DNA from: Argyresthia goedartella
Taxonomy: Eukaryota; Arthropoda; Insecta; Lepidoptera; Argyresthiidae
Length of the DNA: 64,000 nucleotides
Reading direction: 5' to 3'
Assembly (NCBI GenBank): GCA_949825045.1
Contig: OX463836.1
Span: 14,484,329-14,548,328, forward strand
Shown here: piece after piece, positions 50,946 through 61,920 of the stretch
Layout: each line of letters starts with the position of its first letter
Position numbering within the stretch: position 1 is the first letter of the stretch
Position numbers and translations under genes: made by a program
Notes under the pieces: generated by a model
Databases searched by the model: none
Told to the model about the DNA's origin: nothing
Seen by the model: the letters and a program-made list of their open reading frames with translations, nothing else

Positions 50946-53325
50946 CAGGGTGTCCGGAAGGTAGGTGCAATCCTTTAAGGGGGTGATAGCTGACATCATT
51001 TCGAACATTTTAAGCTTAACATGTATATGGCAATAATCGTTTATTTTTTTTTTATTTAATTTTTTAGTGTTTTTTTCAAAAATACCCAAATCTCATACAT
51101 AGCCGGTTCTACCACGCCAGTTAGAATTAATGTCAAAGGTGTAAAGCTGTTTTTGTATTGTCTAACGTTTATTTAACCAAATAGTATGAATTCTAAGCAT
51201 CTATGTTGACTTTGAGAAAAAATAGAGACATTGAAACATGAAAAATAATTGTACAGTTTGATTTAAATACTTTGATTTGAGGTTAAATAAAATTAAATAA
51301 AATACTTTTCATCGTTCAAACCTTTTTTAAAACACGTCTGGTTTCTGCTCTTTATTTTAAGCTATTGTTCATGCAGGTAACTGGCTTAATAGCTGAGTTA
51401 TGTCGAATTATTTATCTGCGTCGAACGAAGGAAAGTATTTTGATTTCAAAGTTTAATATTTAAAAAAAAACACAATTGTTGGTAAAATAATTTTATTCAT
51501 TTTCAAAATGTGATCCACCATTTCTAATACAAGCACGGGCCCTATTCCTTACGGTGGTGGTGGTCACCTTCAGCATCATCTCTTCCTTCATAGTGGTAAA
51601 TGCATCATTGATTCTCTGCACCAACTCGTCCTTTGTTCTTATTTCTGTCGTGTAGACAAGTTCTTTGGCCCGGCCCCAGACGAAAAAATCCATGGGTGTA
51701 AGGTCCGGCGATCGAGGGGGCCAAGGCCAAGGTCCGTCTCTGCCGATCCAACGCTCCGGGAAACAGTCGCTTAAATAGTCTCTTACATTCCGAGTCCAAT
51801 GCGCTGGACAACCATCTTGTTGGAAAATCAATGGCCTCTCTAGGTCCAATAGTCCAGCTTCTTCTAAAAGTCCAGGTATGTCGTTCTGTAGGAATGATAA
51901 GTATTTTGGTCCATCCAATTTGTCGGGTAGATAGTGTGGCCCAATAAGAGTTCTACCGATTACTCCAGCCCACACGTTGACAGAGAATTTTCTCTGGAAT
52001 GATTTTTGTTTTTTCCAGTGTGGATTTGCGCCCTTGTCACCCCATTTATGGAGGTTGTGGAAATTATTGATTCCCTCCCTCGAAAACTTGGACTCGTCCG
52101 TCCACAGTATACTTTTCAAAAAGTGACGGTCTTCTATGTCCATATCTAATAAGAAGCGGCAAAACTGGACTCTTCTTATGGGGTCATCTTCTTCTAAGCC
52201 CTGTACTCCAGTACCATGAAAGGGATATTTTCCTTCTTTATGCATCGTCGTCCACACCTTCCATCTCGAAAAGCCCAGGTCAGCAGCTACTTTTCTGACG
52301 CTCGTAGTGGGATCCGCAGCAAAAGCTGCCAGTATTTGTTCTTCTACATCTACATCAGCACCAGGGTTGACTCCACGTACCGGATTGTTTCCAACGCCAT
52401 TTTCGATAAGCCGACGAAAGGTGTTTTGAAACACCCTGAAATTGGGTACTCTCCGATCTGGATAACGCTCCTGGTACAAGCGGCGCGCCAAAGCACCGTT
52501 TCCGTCAGCTCGTCCGTACATAAAAACAATATCGGCGTACTCTGCATTGGTAAACGCCATGTCACAAAGTGTTCAATAAAAGTCCAATGTAATTCAACAC
52601 GTGAAGGAACTCAACGCCGGAGCGGACTCAACTTGACACGGTGATTTAATTAAATAATAACTCAACACGACGAACGTAGAAACCACACACAACCAGTCAC
52701 GAGAGCAGATGCTAAGCAACTAGCTAGATAAAGCTGATAAAGAGAGATAGACAAAGGGCAGATTCCGGTTACGAATCGTAACCTACGATGCCAGCTCTGG
52801 TAACAAAGCAGCCCGACGCTCGGCGCTCCACAATGGATATTTCAGTAATTCTGAGAAATGGCCAGTCACCTGCATGAACAATAGCTTAAAATAAAGAGCA
52901 GAAACCAGACGTGTTTTTAAAAAGGTTTGAACGATGAAAAGTATTTTATTTTATTTTATTTAACCTCAAATCAAAGTGTTACATTGCAACTGTACAATTA
53001 TTTTTCATGTATCAATGTCTCTATTTTTTCTCAAAGTCAACACAGATGCTTAGAATTCATACTATTTGGTTAAATAAACGTTAGAGTCTAACAGTCAGTC
53101 AGTTATTAGACAATACAAAAACAGCTTTACACCTTTGACATTAATTCTAACTGGCGCGGTAGAACCGACTATGTATAAAATTTGGGTATTTTTGAAAAAA
53201 ATACTAAAAAAATAAATTTAAAAAAAATAAACGATAATCGCCATATACATGTTAAGCTTAAAATGTTCGAAATGATGTCAGCTATCACCCCCTTAAAGGA
53301 TTGCACCTACCTTCCGGACACCCGG
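50946..53325 (-). mobile_element. Tc1/mariner-superfamily transposon, DD41D type, apparently intact
   Basis: 2380 bp between TA duplications (50944-50945, 53326-53327). The ends are 'cagggtgtccggaaggtagg' on the left and its near-complement on the right (one terminal T/G change). The inverted repeats run from 50946 to about 51385 and from about 52861 to 53325, the right arm being about 25 bp longer through an insertion near 53080-53110. One uninterrupted transposase ORF lies on the minus strand between the arms. Confidence 0.93.
51493..52560 (-). CDS. DD41D transposase (IS630-Tc1-mariner)
   Basis: 355 codons without interruption. Residues 1-110 form a DNA-binding region: a segment rich in Arg and Tyr near 20-60, then a second helix-turn-helix with SVRKVAADLGFSRWKVW. 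The catalytic residues are D155 (LWTDESKF), D249 (FQQDGCPAHW) and D291 (PDLTPMDFFVWG). Exactly 41 residues separate the last two, matching the DD41D group known from rosa-like elements. SVNVWAGVIG is the usual central block. An AATAAA overlaps the stop codon. The enzyme should excise and insert the element at TA. All key residues are present, so it may be active or only recently silenced. Confidence 0.92.
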   Translation of the reverse strand: MAFTNAEYADIVFMYGRADGNGALARRLYQERYPDRRVPNFRVFQNTFRRLIENGVGNNPVRGVNPGADVDVEEQILAAFAADPTTSVRKVAADLGFSRWKVWTTMHKEGKYPFHGTGVQGLEEDDPIRRVQFCRFLLDMDIEDRHFLKSILWTDESKFSREGINNFHNLHKWGDKGANPHWKKQKSFQRKFSVNVWAGVIGRTLIGPHYLPDKLDGPKYLSFLQNDIPGLLEEAGLLDLERPLIFQQDGCPAHWTRNVRDYLSDCFPERWIGRDGPWPWPPRSPDLTPMDFFVWGRAKELVYTTEIRTKDELVQRINDAFTTMKEEMMLKVTTTTVRNRARACIRNGGSHFENE

Positions 53326-53327
53326 TA

Positions 53328-54060
53328 TATATGATTAGGCTCAGTCGAGGACGTGCTGAGGCTAGTGGAATTCATAGATCGGAATTTACCGAAGTATGCA
53401 TTTCGCTATGGTGTGGGTTAGATCTCCTAAAGCGCTAATGACTACGTTTCGATAACATCCAGCTCAGGTTGCGCAGAGTTGAAGGTTTCAAAACGTTACG
53501 GACCTTTTGAGGTAACCGCTAGTTCAAACCCATTTCGGAAAATCAAATCGCAATTGTGTAAACCGGTCTTTTCGGATCGTTATTGCCGTGAACTAATTAT
53601 ATAATTGGAACCACCACAAGCCGCTACTAGCGAGCACATGAAATATCATTGAGTACTCACGTCGTAAAACTACGACGGATATCTATACGATATCTCAAAC
53701 AAATATTACAAATCGTGGTCGACCACTAAAAGAAGTTCCAAGCGCCCATATATACAAAAAAATAAATGGTACCATCACACAAATACAACAACGATCGATC
53801 TGGCGCAATACACCGCTAGCTGATGCGAATTACCGGCTCGCGGACATATATGCTTCTCTGTCTTAACTTGAAACTCTAAATTCCTGAACCAAACTTCGTT
53901 CGACTATTGTACGCCTAACGAACTTCTCAACGAACGAGAAATTCGGATTTATCATTCTTAACTTACAAATTTTACAGCTGAATCGGGACATCTCTTTTTG
54001 GGGTAGATAGAATAGACGATCATAGCTACTGATAGCGGTGGCTCGACCTTAGCCGTTATG
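53328..54060. other. No recognisable feature
   Basis: No ORF, SINE or MITE recognised. Confidence 0.35.
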
Positions 54061-54064
54061 CCGT

Positions 54065-54172
54065 TACATATCGTTGTCTAGTACCCAAGATACAGGGAAT
54101 CCTAGTTTGGCGCTAGATCAGTGTGTGTAAATGGTGTCCAAGGTATTATTATTATTATTATTATTATACTAA
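54065..54172 (+). mobile_element. SINE-D 3' fragment
   Basis: 'tatcgttgtctagtacccaa' to 'tgtccaaggtattattatta'. The head is missing. Confidence 0.75.
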
Positions 54173-54499
54173 TTATACCTACATACATACAGAAACAACA
54201 ACTAACTCGACTTTGCGTCATCTTGTAACAGTACCATGATATGTTCCGCGTAATAAACTATAGTATACGAAGCTCTTGTCGACTTCCTAACTCTGTCAGT
54301 CCAGTTGTCACCACTCCCAAAGGAGCAACCTGCTAATTTAATTGACCCACTGGCAATATCCCTGGAGCCACCGAACAATGGGTTATGGTTACTTAGAAAC
54401 AATACTAAACAACTAAGAGACGGCCTAGTTGGCACATCGGTTTGAAGAAGAAAACTCATATTCATGGCATAAATTCCAATACCTATAGTTTAATGGGAG
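54173..54499. other. No recognisable feature
   Basis: The minus frame 54202-54465 has no motif. Confidence 0.35.
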
Positions 54500-54575
54500 A
54501 GCTTCTGCAGTCTAGTGGCAATACGCTCGCCATTCACGCAGGAGATGCGTGTTTAAATCCTAGTGCCGATAAGCC
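54500..54575 (+). mobile_element. Decayed tRNA-like SINE head
   Basis: 'gtctagtggcaatacgctcg' (A-box region) and 'gcgtgtttaaatcctagtgc' (B-box region). Confidence 0.45.
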
Positions 54576-55087
54576 CTACTGAACAGATAAATCTCAAATT
54601 GTGTAGGTAAAAAGACCTCTGTCACATTAAGCTTATTGGGACTTCTTGAAACAGACCTTAAGTTTTTTTTAAATGCATGCGCGCTCAACTTATCTACTAC
54701 TGTGCATGTGCAAAATACCTGGCACAAAGTATCGCAGAAAGGTACGAGCAAAATATATGTTCAGCTAAACTTACTTAAACTATCAATATTTATTTTTGAT
54801 CACAATCAAAATCTTTCATATCCAATTAATGAGGATTACAATTATAATAAAAAATTATAAACACCCTTTGCGTCGGGCTAACGACGGAGTCAAAAATTAA
54901 TTATTAAAAGTAAAAAGCACTAGTGCGAAAAAGTGCCACTTCCGCGCGCTTTGACTGCTTGGAAAACGCATCTTTACGAGCAAATGCATTGTAAAACATA
55001 TTGAACACACCTATCTTCTCACCAGCGGCGAAGGGCTTGGCCCACAGTCACGAAAATGTTACGTATTGCGAATAACTGGCTAAACAA
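54576..55087. other. Unassigned, with a SINE-B relic
   Basis: 54990-55080 has 'gcggcgaagggcttggccca' and 'gcgaataactggctaaa', a SINE-B body piece. The rest is unassigned. Confidence 0.4.
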
Positions 55088-55335
55088 GGGAAGCTCCGTG
55101 GTCTGGGTTTCACGCTTGCTCCTCACACAGGAGATGCAGGTTCGATTCCTGACCATGCACCAATGAGATAATTAATTTATCTTAAGAACATTATACGGAC
55201 GTTCTAACGTGATCTTCATTACTCCATAGCTGCGGCGATGGGCCAGCTCCCTGTCACGCAAAATGGAGTATTGAATAACTGGCACAATTGTGCCTCTGCC
55301 ACCCCGTATGGGAAAAGGCATGTCGCTATAACTAA
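55088..55335 (+). mobile_element. SINE-B, full length
   Basis: tRNA-like head 'gctccgtggtctgggtttca' (A-box), 'gatgcaggttcgattcctga' (B-box), then 'accaatgagataattaattt', 'tacggacgttctaacgtgat', 'gatgggccagctccctgtca' and 'ggcacaattgtgcctctgcc', ending 'gggaaaaggcatgtcgctat'. It serves here as the reference copy of the family. Confidence 0.8.
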
Positions 55336-55789
55336 GTAGTCTTCCTTCTGCCCGAGTCGGCAACCTCATTCTGCACAACAACACAATATCCAGGTCTTAC
55401 AATACGACACCTGCATACATATCGCATGGCCCGGTTCCGCTTATAACCACCACACACACGCACACATACATACAACTGGTGTGAGAAATTACAGCCGCGA
55501 TAAGAATGCAAACATACAATGCGTCACGCGGTTTCCTAGAAGGAGTGGCAAAGGTACAAATATACTATTGTGGTAAGTAACTTTGCGTGGGGGGTTGATT
55601 GCGCAGTAGCCTCATCATGTGTGTCTACTGGAATCAAAACTGGTCAAATACACTTTATTTTCATTGGTTTTGGACTTTATTTCTAAGCCATAACGATCAA
55701 AATATACACAGGCTCCTGACCTGTTTGACATCTGGGAATTTCTATCGGCATCCCTTTCAAACTAACAAATCAGCCAATCAGAACACAAT
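55336..55789. other. No recognisable feature
   Basis: Unassigned; the plus frame 55599-55871 overlaps MITE-F. Confidence 0.35.
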
Positions 55790-56019
55790 ACGGTATTTGA
55801 CAGCTAGTCAAAATAGATACTTTTTAGGAACTGTCAATACGGTAATTTTGTTCACGAGTTCTATGAAATAATAGCAGGTGACGTCATAGCTAAATGCTGT
55901 ATTTTTAAAACAAAATTGAGTTAAAAAATTCGACTGCTGGAAATATACAATTCTGATGTTGTCAGACGTTTTTGTTGAAACGTTTCTAGATTTATTGGAC
56001 TAACTTGTCAAATACCGTA
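55790..56019. mobile_element. MITE-F copy 2
   Basis: Ends 'acggtatttgacagctagtc' and 'gactaacttgtcaaataccg' with TA immediately outside. The interior is homologous to 26360-26603. Confidence 0.8.
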
Positions 56020-56127
56020 CTTTCAGAGACTGGGTAATGTCACATTCGGTCAGATGCCCATTTTTGAAGAGTATTCCTCAGGAGACAGTTCCCAAAGCCC
56101 GAAAAAATATCCCCAAGAGGAGGTTTA

Positions 56128-56203
56128 CATTTTTGTGACGTCGCTGTTTCTTGTTCCCACGACTCTGGGTATCCTAGTGTGGGGCCAGACGAAATGTAAA
56201 TGA
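56128..56203 (+). mobile_element. SINE-A 3' fragment
   Basis: 'gtgacgtcgctgtttcttgt' and 'tcctagtgtggggccagacg'. Confidence 0.65.
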
Positions 56204-56464
56204 TATGAAGACATCGTTTTCTTCAATCTATATGTTTGAAAACTTCGATGTTTCTTGCGTCAAAAATAGGTAGGTATTCAGAATAACTGTTTAGTTTGTT
56301 TTTTTTTTTTTTTTAATAAATAAAAACGTCACAATTTCCGCACTGTGTTGCCGCAGCGAGCGACTGACGTAAATGCCTAGTTACAGCGTGAGTTGATTTG
56401 CACTTTATTTTCAATGGTTGTGTCCAAAATGGCAACCACAACGAACTGCTTAGCTGCTTTTACC
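56204..56464. other. No recognisable feature
   Basis: Contains an 18-T run near 56300. Confidence 0.4.
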
Positions 56465-56720
56465 GATAGACGGGCCTTAACCCTCTCAATAGCCATAAAA
56501 AAAAGAAAAAAAAAGTGTCATGGCGGCCAGCCACATTACCGATTTTTTTTTCATTTAATCAGTCGACCAATCAATATTGATATGCCAGAGAGAAGCTACT
56601 TTTATCCTTTATTTCCGGTCAGTATTGCCAGTAATAAAAAAGAATAGTGAGTAGTAGTAATTATAAAGAAAAAAAAAACATACTAGGTGTTCATACGCGT
56701 GTGGGCAGGTTAAGCTACTA
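56465..56720 (+). repeat. Dispersed repeat J, second part
   Basis: 'ccctctcaatagccataaaa', 'ccggtcagtattgccagtaa' and 'ctaggtgttcatacgcg' match 6910-7350. Confidence 0.7.
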
Positions 56721-56871
56721 CCTATACACTCTATTTCCCTTACAAGGGGGTTGCTCATCGCCAGGAATCTGGAGACGTGAAGGTTACCTTTATTGTACTA
56801 TTATTACTATTTTGATTTTTACCCTCTGTTTTACGCTCACCTCACCTTACCCCATGCAAGAAAGAGAGGTC

Positions 56872-57035
56872 ACAGCTTAAACTTGGCGCGGCCTGTACCT
56901 ATTTAGCTTGTTAGTTAACTTAACTTTAACATAACAGCGTAGCGTCAGTTCACATATGGCTCCGACAGTGATGCCCACTTTTAGCCTTAAACTCCATTTT
57001 GCGCGACAGGGGGCTATCCCATCGCCGCTGCTAAC
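56872..57035 (-). mobile_element. SINE-B relic and satellite-like phrase
   Basis: 56930-57035 matches the reverse complement of the SINE-B body ('acagggggctatcccatcgc'). At 56878-56896 'taaacttggcgcggcctg' resembles the junction of the 80-bp satellite unit at the window start. Confidence 0.4.
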
Positions 57036-57390
57036 TAAAATTTTATAATTCAAGAATATCAAGCCTAAATGTGCGTGGACTCGTCTTCAAGTGCATCAAA
57101 CTATGACGGCAATGTACTACTAACACAATAATACACACACAGACACCTAACAACTGCATGTATAAATGACTCGCGGAGGTAATATTTATGGAGGAGCCCC
57201 GACCGGTATAAAGCTTGTTGCCTTCTGGAGAGGAATGAGACATCGGGTAGAAAAGAATACAGTCACATGAGGTTGAGTGAAAACAACGTGAGGAAACATT
57301 CAAAAAATATCCCCAAACCTGTTCCATGGTTATCTGCTTTGTTACAATAAAGAAATTTAAAAAATACTTGAGGCACAATTGATAACTTCC
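57036..57390. other. No supported gene
   Basis: A minus-strand frame of 111 codons (57043-57378) shows no domain or consistent composition. Confidence 0.35.
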
Positions 57391-57815
57391 TTATTTAACG
57401 TGGGCGCGTGGACCAAAATGGAGGCAGTGAAGCCGGTCCTAATTTACGACGGTGAGACATGGTTCGTGCGTAAAGACATCTCACAAAAACTTAAATTTTT
57501 CGATAATAAGTGCCTGCGAAAAATCATGAGAATATTCTGGCCACAAACGATATCAAATAAAGACTTTGAGCAGACAGACCAGAAAACAACGCATGTCGAG
57601 ATCCTAGAACAGAAATGGAGATTGATTAGGCACACACTGCGACAGGGAGAATCCCGACTGATCCAACAACAGCTCTTGTTTTCAACCCTGAAGGGAAACG
57701 TAGGAGAGGGCGACCAAAGCGTTCTTGGAGACGAAGCCAAGTCAATCGGAATCAGCTGGCCAAAAATCGTTGATGCCGCTGATGACCGACGGAAATGGAA
57801 GTTATTAAGGTGATT
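57391..57815 (+). pseudogene. LINE reverse transcriptase C-terminal fragment
   Basis: Reads KPVLIYDGETWFVRKDISQK, LKFFDNKCLRKIMRIFWPQT and QKWRLIRHTLRQGESRLIQQ, then after a shifted region KSIGISWPKIVDAADDRRKW. This order (L.YG.E.W, NKCLR.I..I.WP..ISN, W..IGHTLR) is that of a common insect non-LTR C-terminus. The polymerase domain is missing. Confidence 0.75.
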
Positions 57816-57824
57816 TCTCGACGA

Positions 57825-58200
57825 AATCGACACTTTTTGAAGTTATTTATATACTGTACAAAAGAAGTTCCAAGTTCAATATTAATATAACATTTTTGGG
57901 ACATTTTTCTAGATTTTGTAATAACAGAAACGCGATTGGAGGAATTTCGGTCGATAGAAATAGTTATTGAAATGAGTTCTAAATTTACACTCTTTTTGAT
58001 TTTCTGACAAATTGGAATAGTGCTAAGAATTCAAAAATATTTATTTAGATGGGTTTTGACAATACCTAAATTAGCTATTATAGAAATTTTCATAGCTATT
58101 TTCGTTATTTTTGTATCCGATTCCGTCCCTCTCACACTGCGGGTCGTTCCGCCTGGAGTAACGGGGACCTTTGCACGGACAAGATATCCCTCGAGATATG
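57825..58200 (+). repeat. Dispersed repeat J, first part
   Basis: 'tttgggacatttttctagat', 'tcaaaaatatttatttagat' and 'ggagtaacggggacctttgc' match 6495-6905. The order of J parts here is opposite to that at 6.5-7.4 kb. Confidence 0.75.
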
Positions 58201-58217
58201 CCTTATGCTCCTCTAAG

Positions 58218-58255
58218 ACACACACACACACACACGCATACACACACACACACAA
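58218..58255. repeat. (CA)n microsatellite
   Basis: About 19 CA units with one 'cgcata' interruption. Confidence 0.9.
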
Positions 58256-58475
58256 ACAAAAAGGTCTTCAATTTCATTTGGCATTTAAAATTCCAATATC
58301 CTCACTTAGGCCGCCCCACAGTCGTCATCTCCAAGGTAGTTACTCACCATAGTATACTTATAGTAACGCAATCTGATCTGCCCTTAGTGGAGTGAAAGGC
58401 AAACGAGCAGAGCAACTCACGCGCAAGTTGTTCGTAGACCGGGAGCCGGGAGCCGCAACTGAAACCTAAGACTTC
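58256..58475. other. No recognisable feature
   Basis: Short unassigned interval. Confidence 0.35.
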
Positions 58476-58840
58476 CTTTTACGCTCGCTTCTCCCGCAGA
58501 CCAAGTGCCAATGAGATATGTTATAATAATACCTTGGACACTATTTACACACATTGATCTAGCCCCAAAATAGGATTCCCTGTATCTTGGGTACCTACTA
58601 GACAACGATACACATACTTATATAGATAAATATTATACTTAGATAGATAAAAAACCATGACTAGGGTACAAACATCCGTTCTCATCAAACAAATATTTGA
58701 CCCCACCGAGACTCGAACCCGGGACCCTTGGTTTCGTAGGCAGGGTCACTACCGTCTCGGCCATTCGGGTCGTTTATTTCAAGTACATTATACGGACGTT
58801 CCAGTTTATGGTGATGGAAGACATCGTGAGGGAGGAACCT
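58476..58840 (+). mobile_element. SINE-B split by SINE-D
   Basis: The left part 'cttttacgctcgcttctccc' to 'gtgccaatgagatatgttat' and the right part 'tatttcaagtacattatacg', 'gacgttcc' rebuild the SINE-B order of 55088-55335. SINE-D sits between them at 58523-58773. Confidence 0.75.
58523..58773 (-). mobile_element. SINE-D, full length, nested
   Basis: Minus strand: 'cgacccgaatggccgagacg' head, B-box 'cccgggttcgagtctcggtg', 'aacggatgtttgtaccctag', 'gtatcgttgtctag', (ATT)n tail. It is younger than the SINE-B copy that it interrupts. Confidence 0.88.
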
Positions 58841-59216
58841 TCATATCGCGTTCATATAATTTGGACATTAGCATTCACCACTTCTAAATCATCGGCGGGG
58901 TCATCCACTCAAGGGAAAGCAGTTATTGAGACTAAGCTGCATTAAATTGGTTTTACATATCGATGAAAATACCGATTATATCGATGAATTCCGTATCTGC
59001 TATCTCCGTATCTCAGTAAACTATTAATACTAGAAATTAAGGTCATATCTTATCACGTTAGTCACTCGTCAAATGGAGAAGATAACAGAAACATGAGATA
59101 ATCAGTGCGATTCCTCAGGTGTCAAAATCAACTAACTGAGGCACTAAACTGACGACCTTGATTCCGACAGGCCTTGTGCGGTAGCCATTAATTGCATTTT
59201 CAAATACACATTTTCA
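58841..59216. other. No recognisable feature
   Basis: Unassigned. Confidence 0.35.
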
Positions 59217-59912
59217 TTAGGGTTCCGTACCCGAAGGGTGCCAAACGGGACCCTATTACTAAGCCTCCGCTGTCCGTCTGTCTGTCCGTCTGTCCGTCCG
59301 TCCGTCACCGGGCTCTATCGGATCAACCGAAAGTAGAGAGCTGAAATTTTCACAGAATGTGGATTTCTGTTAACGCAACAGCAACAAATAATAATACATA
59401 CCGATTTTCAAGAATTAAAAGAAGTACCCGTAGATGAAATTATTGGTATGGCCATTTTCTTAGTCATTTTGTTTTATTTGTTTATCGGTGAAAAATGGAC
59501 TCTCCCGATGTTATCGGAAAAGATTTTTAATTGCAGGTATTGAGTTCTGTGCTTAGTTAATCATTATATGAATAATAATTGCTCATTCATTATCATAAGT
59601 AATATTAAGTTTTTGAGCATATTTTATTTCTTCCTGTTTCAATAACACAGACCAGATATCTGGTCTGTGTTCAATAACAAAGAGTTTCGTTAACCCGAGT
59701 ACATAGTTTAATACTTACATACTAAATACACAAAACTATTTTTCAATGTTTCGATGTACGGCCTTGAATGTAGTCCTACCTAGTATTTAATCTTTTATTA
59801 TTAAAAATTAAATAGGTATATGTACTCGTAAAAAAGGCTGTCGTTTCACTTTTTTCCGTGTAACCCTTCATGTGCGGGTCCGATGTCCTTCTCGCACTTG
59901 ACCGGCTTTATT
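59217..59912 (+). mobile_element. Element G, long variant
   Basis: 'agggttccgtacccgaaggg' at the start and 'ctcgcacttgaccggcttta' at the end, with about 690 bp between. It has a 26-bp perfect palindrome at 59645-59670. Confidence 0.65.
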
Positions 59913-60129
59913 TAGTTTAGTTGAGTCGCCGCCAACCTCGGTCCCAGTGGATAACTTTTAGCCGTCATTTTGTTAAAAGTATTCCAGGCACTCTGTTTCA
60001 ACATTTGAATATACATAGCTTCTATGAAATGATTAGCCAGCTAACTATTCTGTCAGCGTCAAACGAACCGCACATAGTAACTCGGTGCAAAGTTGCAGAG
60101 TACCGCCACAATCATTTCATATCCACTGG
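59913..60129. other. No recognisable feature
   Basis: Unassigned. Confidence 0.35.
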
Positions 60130-60245
60130 GCGCCATTTTGAAATACCTGCCATCGTCGTAGTGATTGTGTTCCTCTTTGATAAAGTGCGTTTCATATAAC
60201 TGTTCGCGTTGCGTTGGTAGCAAGGAAACCAGTGCATTGTTGTTA
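60130..60245 (+). repeat. Repeat K fragment
   Basis: 'gcgtttcatataactgttcg', 'ttggtagcaaggaaaccagt'. Related to the pieces at 13100, 36100 and 37560. Confidence 0.4.
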
Positions 60246-60254
60246 TTTAAAAAA

Positions 60255-60710
60255 TCGCAACACTCGCACACGAAGGGTTCCGTACCATCGCACAAGAAAT
60301 CTTAAGCGATAAAAAGAAAATAATATTATGCCCGCACGTGAATTCGAACCTATAATTTAAAGATTGCGCAACCGATATCAAATCAATTGCGCCATCAAAA
60401 CCATGTGATGAGCCGCGAAATCTACGATCATATTTAAATCATGACATGGCATGCATGACATCATGACATGTTTCGCGGGGGGTGTTAAAACACGTCTCTT
60501 GTATGGGGACCCCCTTTAATTTATAAAACCTCTTGTGTCTCTTGTTCATTATTTGTTGCTGTAGCGACAACAGAACAAACATTCTGTAAAAAATTCAACT
60601 CTCTACCTTTTACGGTTCATGAGCTACAGCCCGCTGACGGACGGACAGCGGAGGCTTAGTAATAGGGTTTCGTTTGGCACTCTTCGGGTATGGAACCCTA
60701 AAAAGCGACC
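60255..60710 (-). mobile_element. Element G, uninterrupted tRNA-like variant
   Basis: Minus strand: 'agggttccatacccgaagag' to 'gtgcgagtgttgcgat'. It contains 'gatggcgcaattgatttgat' and 'aggttcgaattcacgtgcgg', an A-box/B-box-like pair. It is the reference for the interrupted copies at 2615-3096 and 41575-42247. Confidence 0.75.
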
Positions 60711-61472
60711 AAATGCAAAATAAATAAAAAATGGTACCCAAAAATTAGAGATAAATTATCAGAACTACTTACGTAGGTAATTAATTACTATAAATTTTCA
60801 TATACGTTGCCGATGCTCGTAGTTATCATTTGATAATTTTCGTATTTCGTGTTGTGATGTGGTTGTAAAAATAAGATAGCAGTTATGCTATCTTATTCTT
60901 CAAAGCGGGGAACTGTTATTTATAACTCTATGTACCTACCCGATATTGCCAATGCCCATTTGTTTGGTTAAAGTCGACTGTTTGGCAGGACAGACAGACA
61001 GAAGGGAAATGTTATCTGAAACGCCCTACACCTTCGTATATCGGATCGCGCCCAGAATGCAATTAGTGTAATATATAAATTGTTTCGATTCACAACTAAT
61101 TAGGTTTTTAACAAAGACAGAGATTGTTTGACATTGATCGGTTTAACAAACAGGCAATTAATAGTCAATTATACGCAGCAATCAACCCTCGCAAACTATC
61201 ACACAAATTAAATCCCTAGGCTTTTCAGAGAGATTATTAATCAAAACAAAGCTCCTGTCTTCTGTTAAACAGAATACCTGCTATGATATTTCTTTTTGTT
61301 ATTGGATATCTATTTAATCCATCAAGAACAATGCCAGAAAAGATTATAATATAATGATGATCGTATCCATAGATCGCTGCTTCGTACCCAGCTCGAAGGA
61401 CGAAATTGATAATTAAATGAGAAAATAGATCAAATTTCTACATAAAAAAAGCTAAAAAGGATTATCATTTTT
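60711..61472. other. Unassigned; contains one hairpin
   Basis: 'aataagatagca' (60870-60881) and 'tgctatcttatt' (60886-60897) form a perfect 12-bp stem with a 4-base loop. No other feature is recognised. Confidence 0.45.
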
Positions 61473-61680
61473 AGGGTTCCATATCTTAAAAGGAAAAAAG
61501 GAGCCCTTATAGGATTACTTCATTGTCCGTCTGTCCGTAACTAGGTCGTCGCAATCAAACGACACGCTATACAAGTCACCAATTTTGCTGAAATTTATTG
61601 ATATTCGCAAGGCAATTAAAACCTTTAGGCTACTTTCCGTTGATATAAAATCATGAAATTTACCACGAAGGTCTTATAGC
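61473..61680 (+). mobile_element. G-variant fragment
   Basis: 'agggttccatatcttaaaag', 'gagcccttataggatta', 'ctgtccgtaactagg' and 'tgctgaaatttattgatatt'. Confidence 0.5.
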
Positions 61681-61727
61681 ACAATTATATTAATTGAAAA
61701 ATGTTAAAACCGTAAAGTAAAGGCAAA

Positions 61728-61920
61728 TTGTCGAGCTTTGTAGCGCTGCGGTTGCGGCTCTGCCTACCATGCGAGAGGTCCCGGGTTCGATCCCCGGCTG
61801 AGAGTAAAGAATAAGAAAAATCCCCGGGTCTTGGATGATTACATGTCTGTGACGTCGCTGTTTCTGGTTCCCACGACACAGGGTATCCTAGTGTGGGGCC
61901 AGAAGCAATGTAAAAAAAAC
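61728..61920 (+). mobile_element. SINE-A, full length
   Basis: Head 'gtagcgctgcggttgcggct' (A-box), B-box 'ggtcccgggttcgatccccg', body 'gacgtcgctgtttctggttc' and 'gtggggccagaagcaatgta', short A-rich tail. Confidence 0.88.

Noticed and set aside
52216..52644. 142-codon plus-strand frame
   Set aside because: Antisense shadow of the DD41D transposase.
57043..57378. 111-codon minus-strand frame
   Set aside because: Overlaps SINE-B debris and LINE flank; composition and motifs do not support a gene.
58020..58395. Frames with a His/Thr-rich run
   Set aside because: Translation of the (CA)n microsatellite and repeat J.
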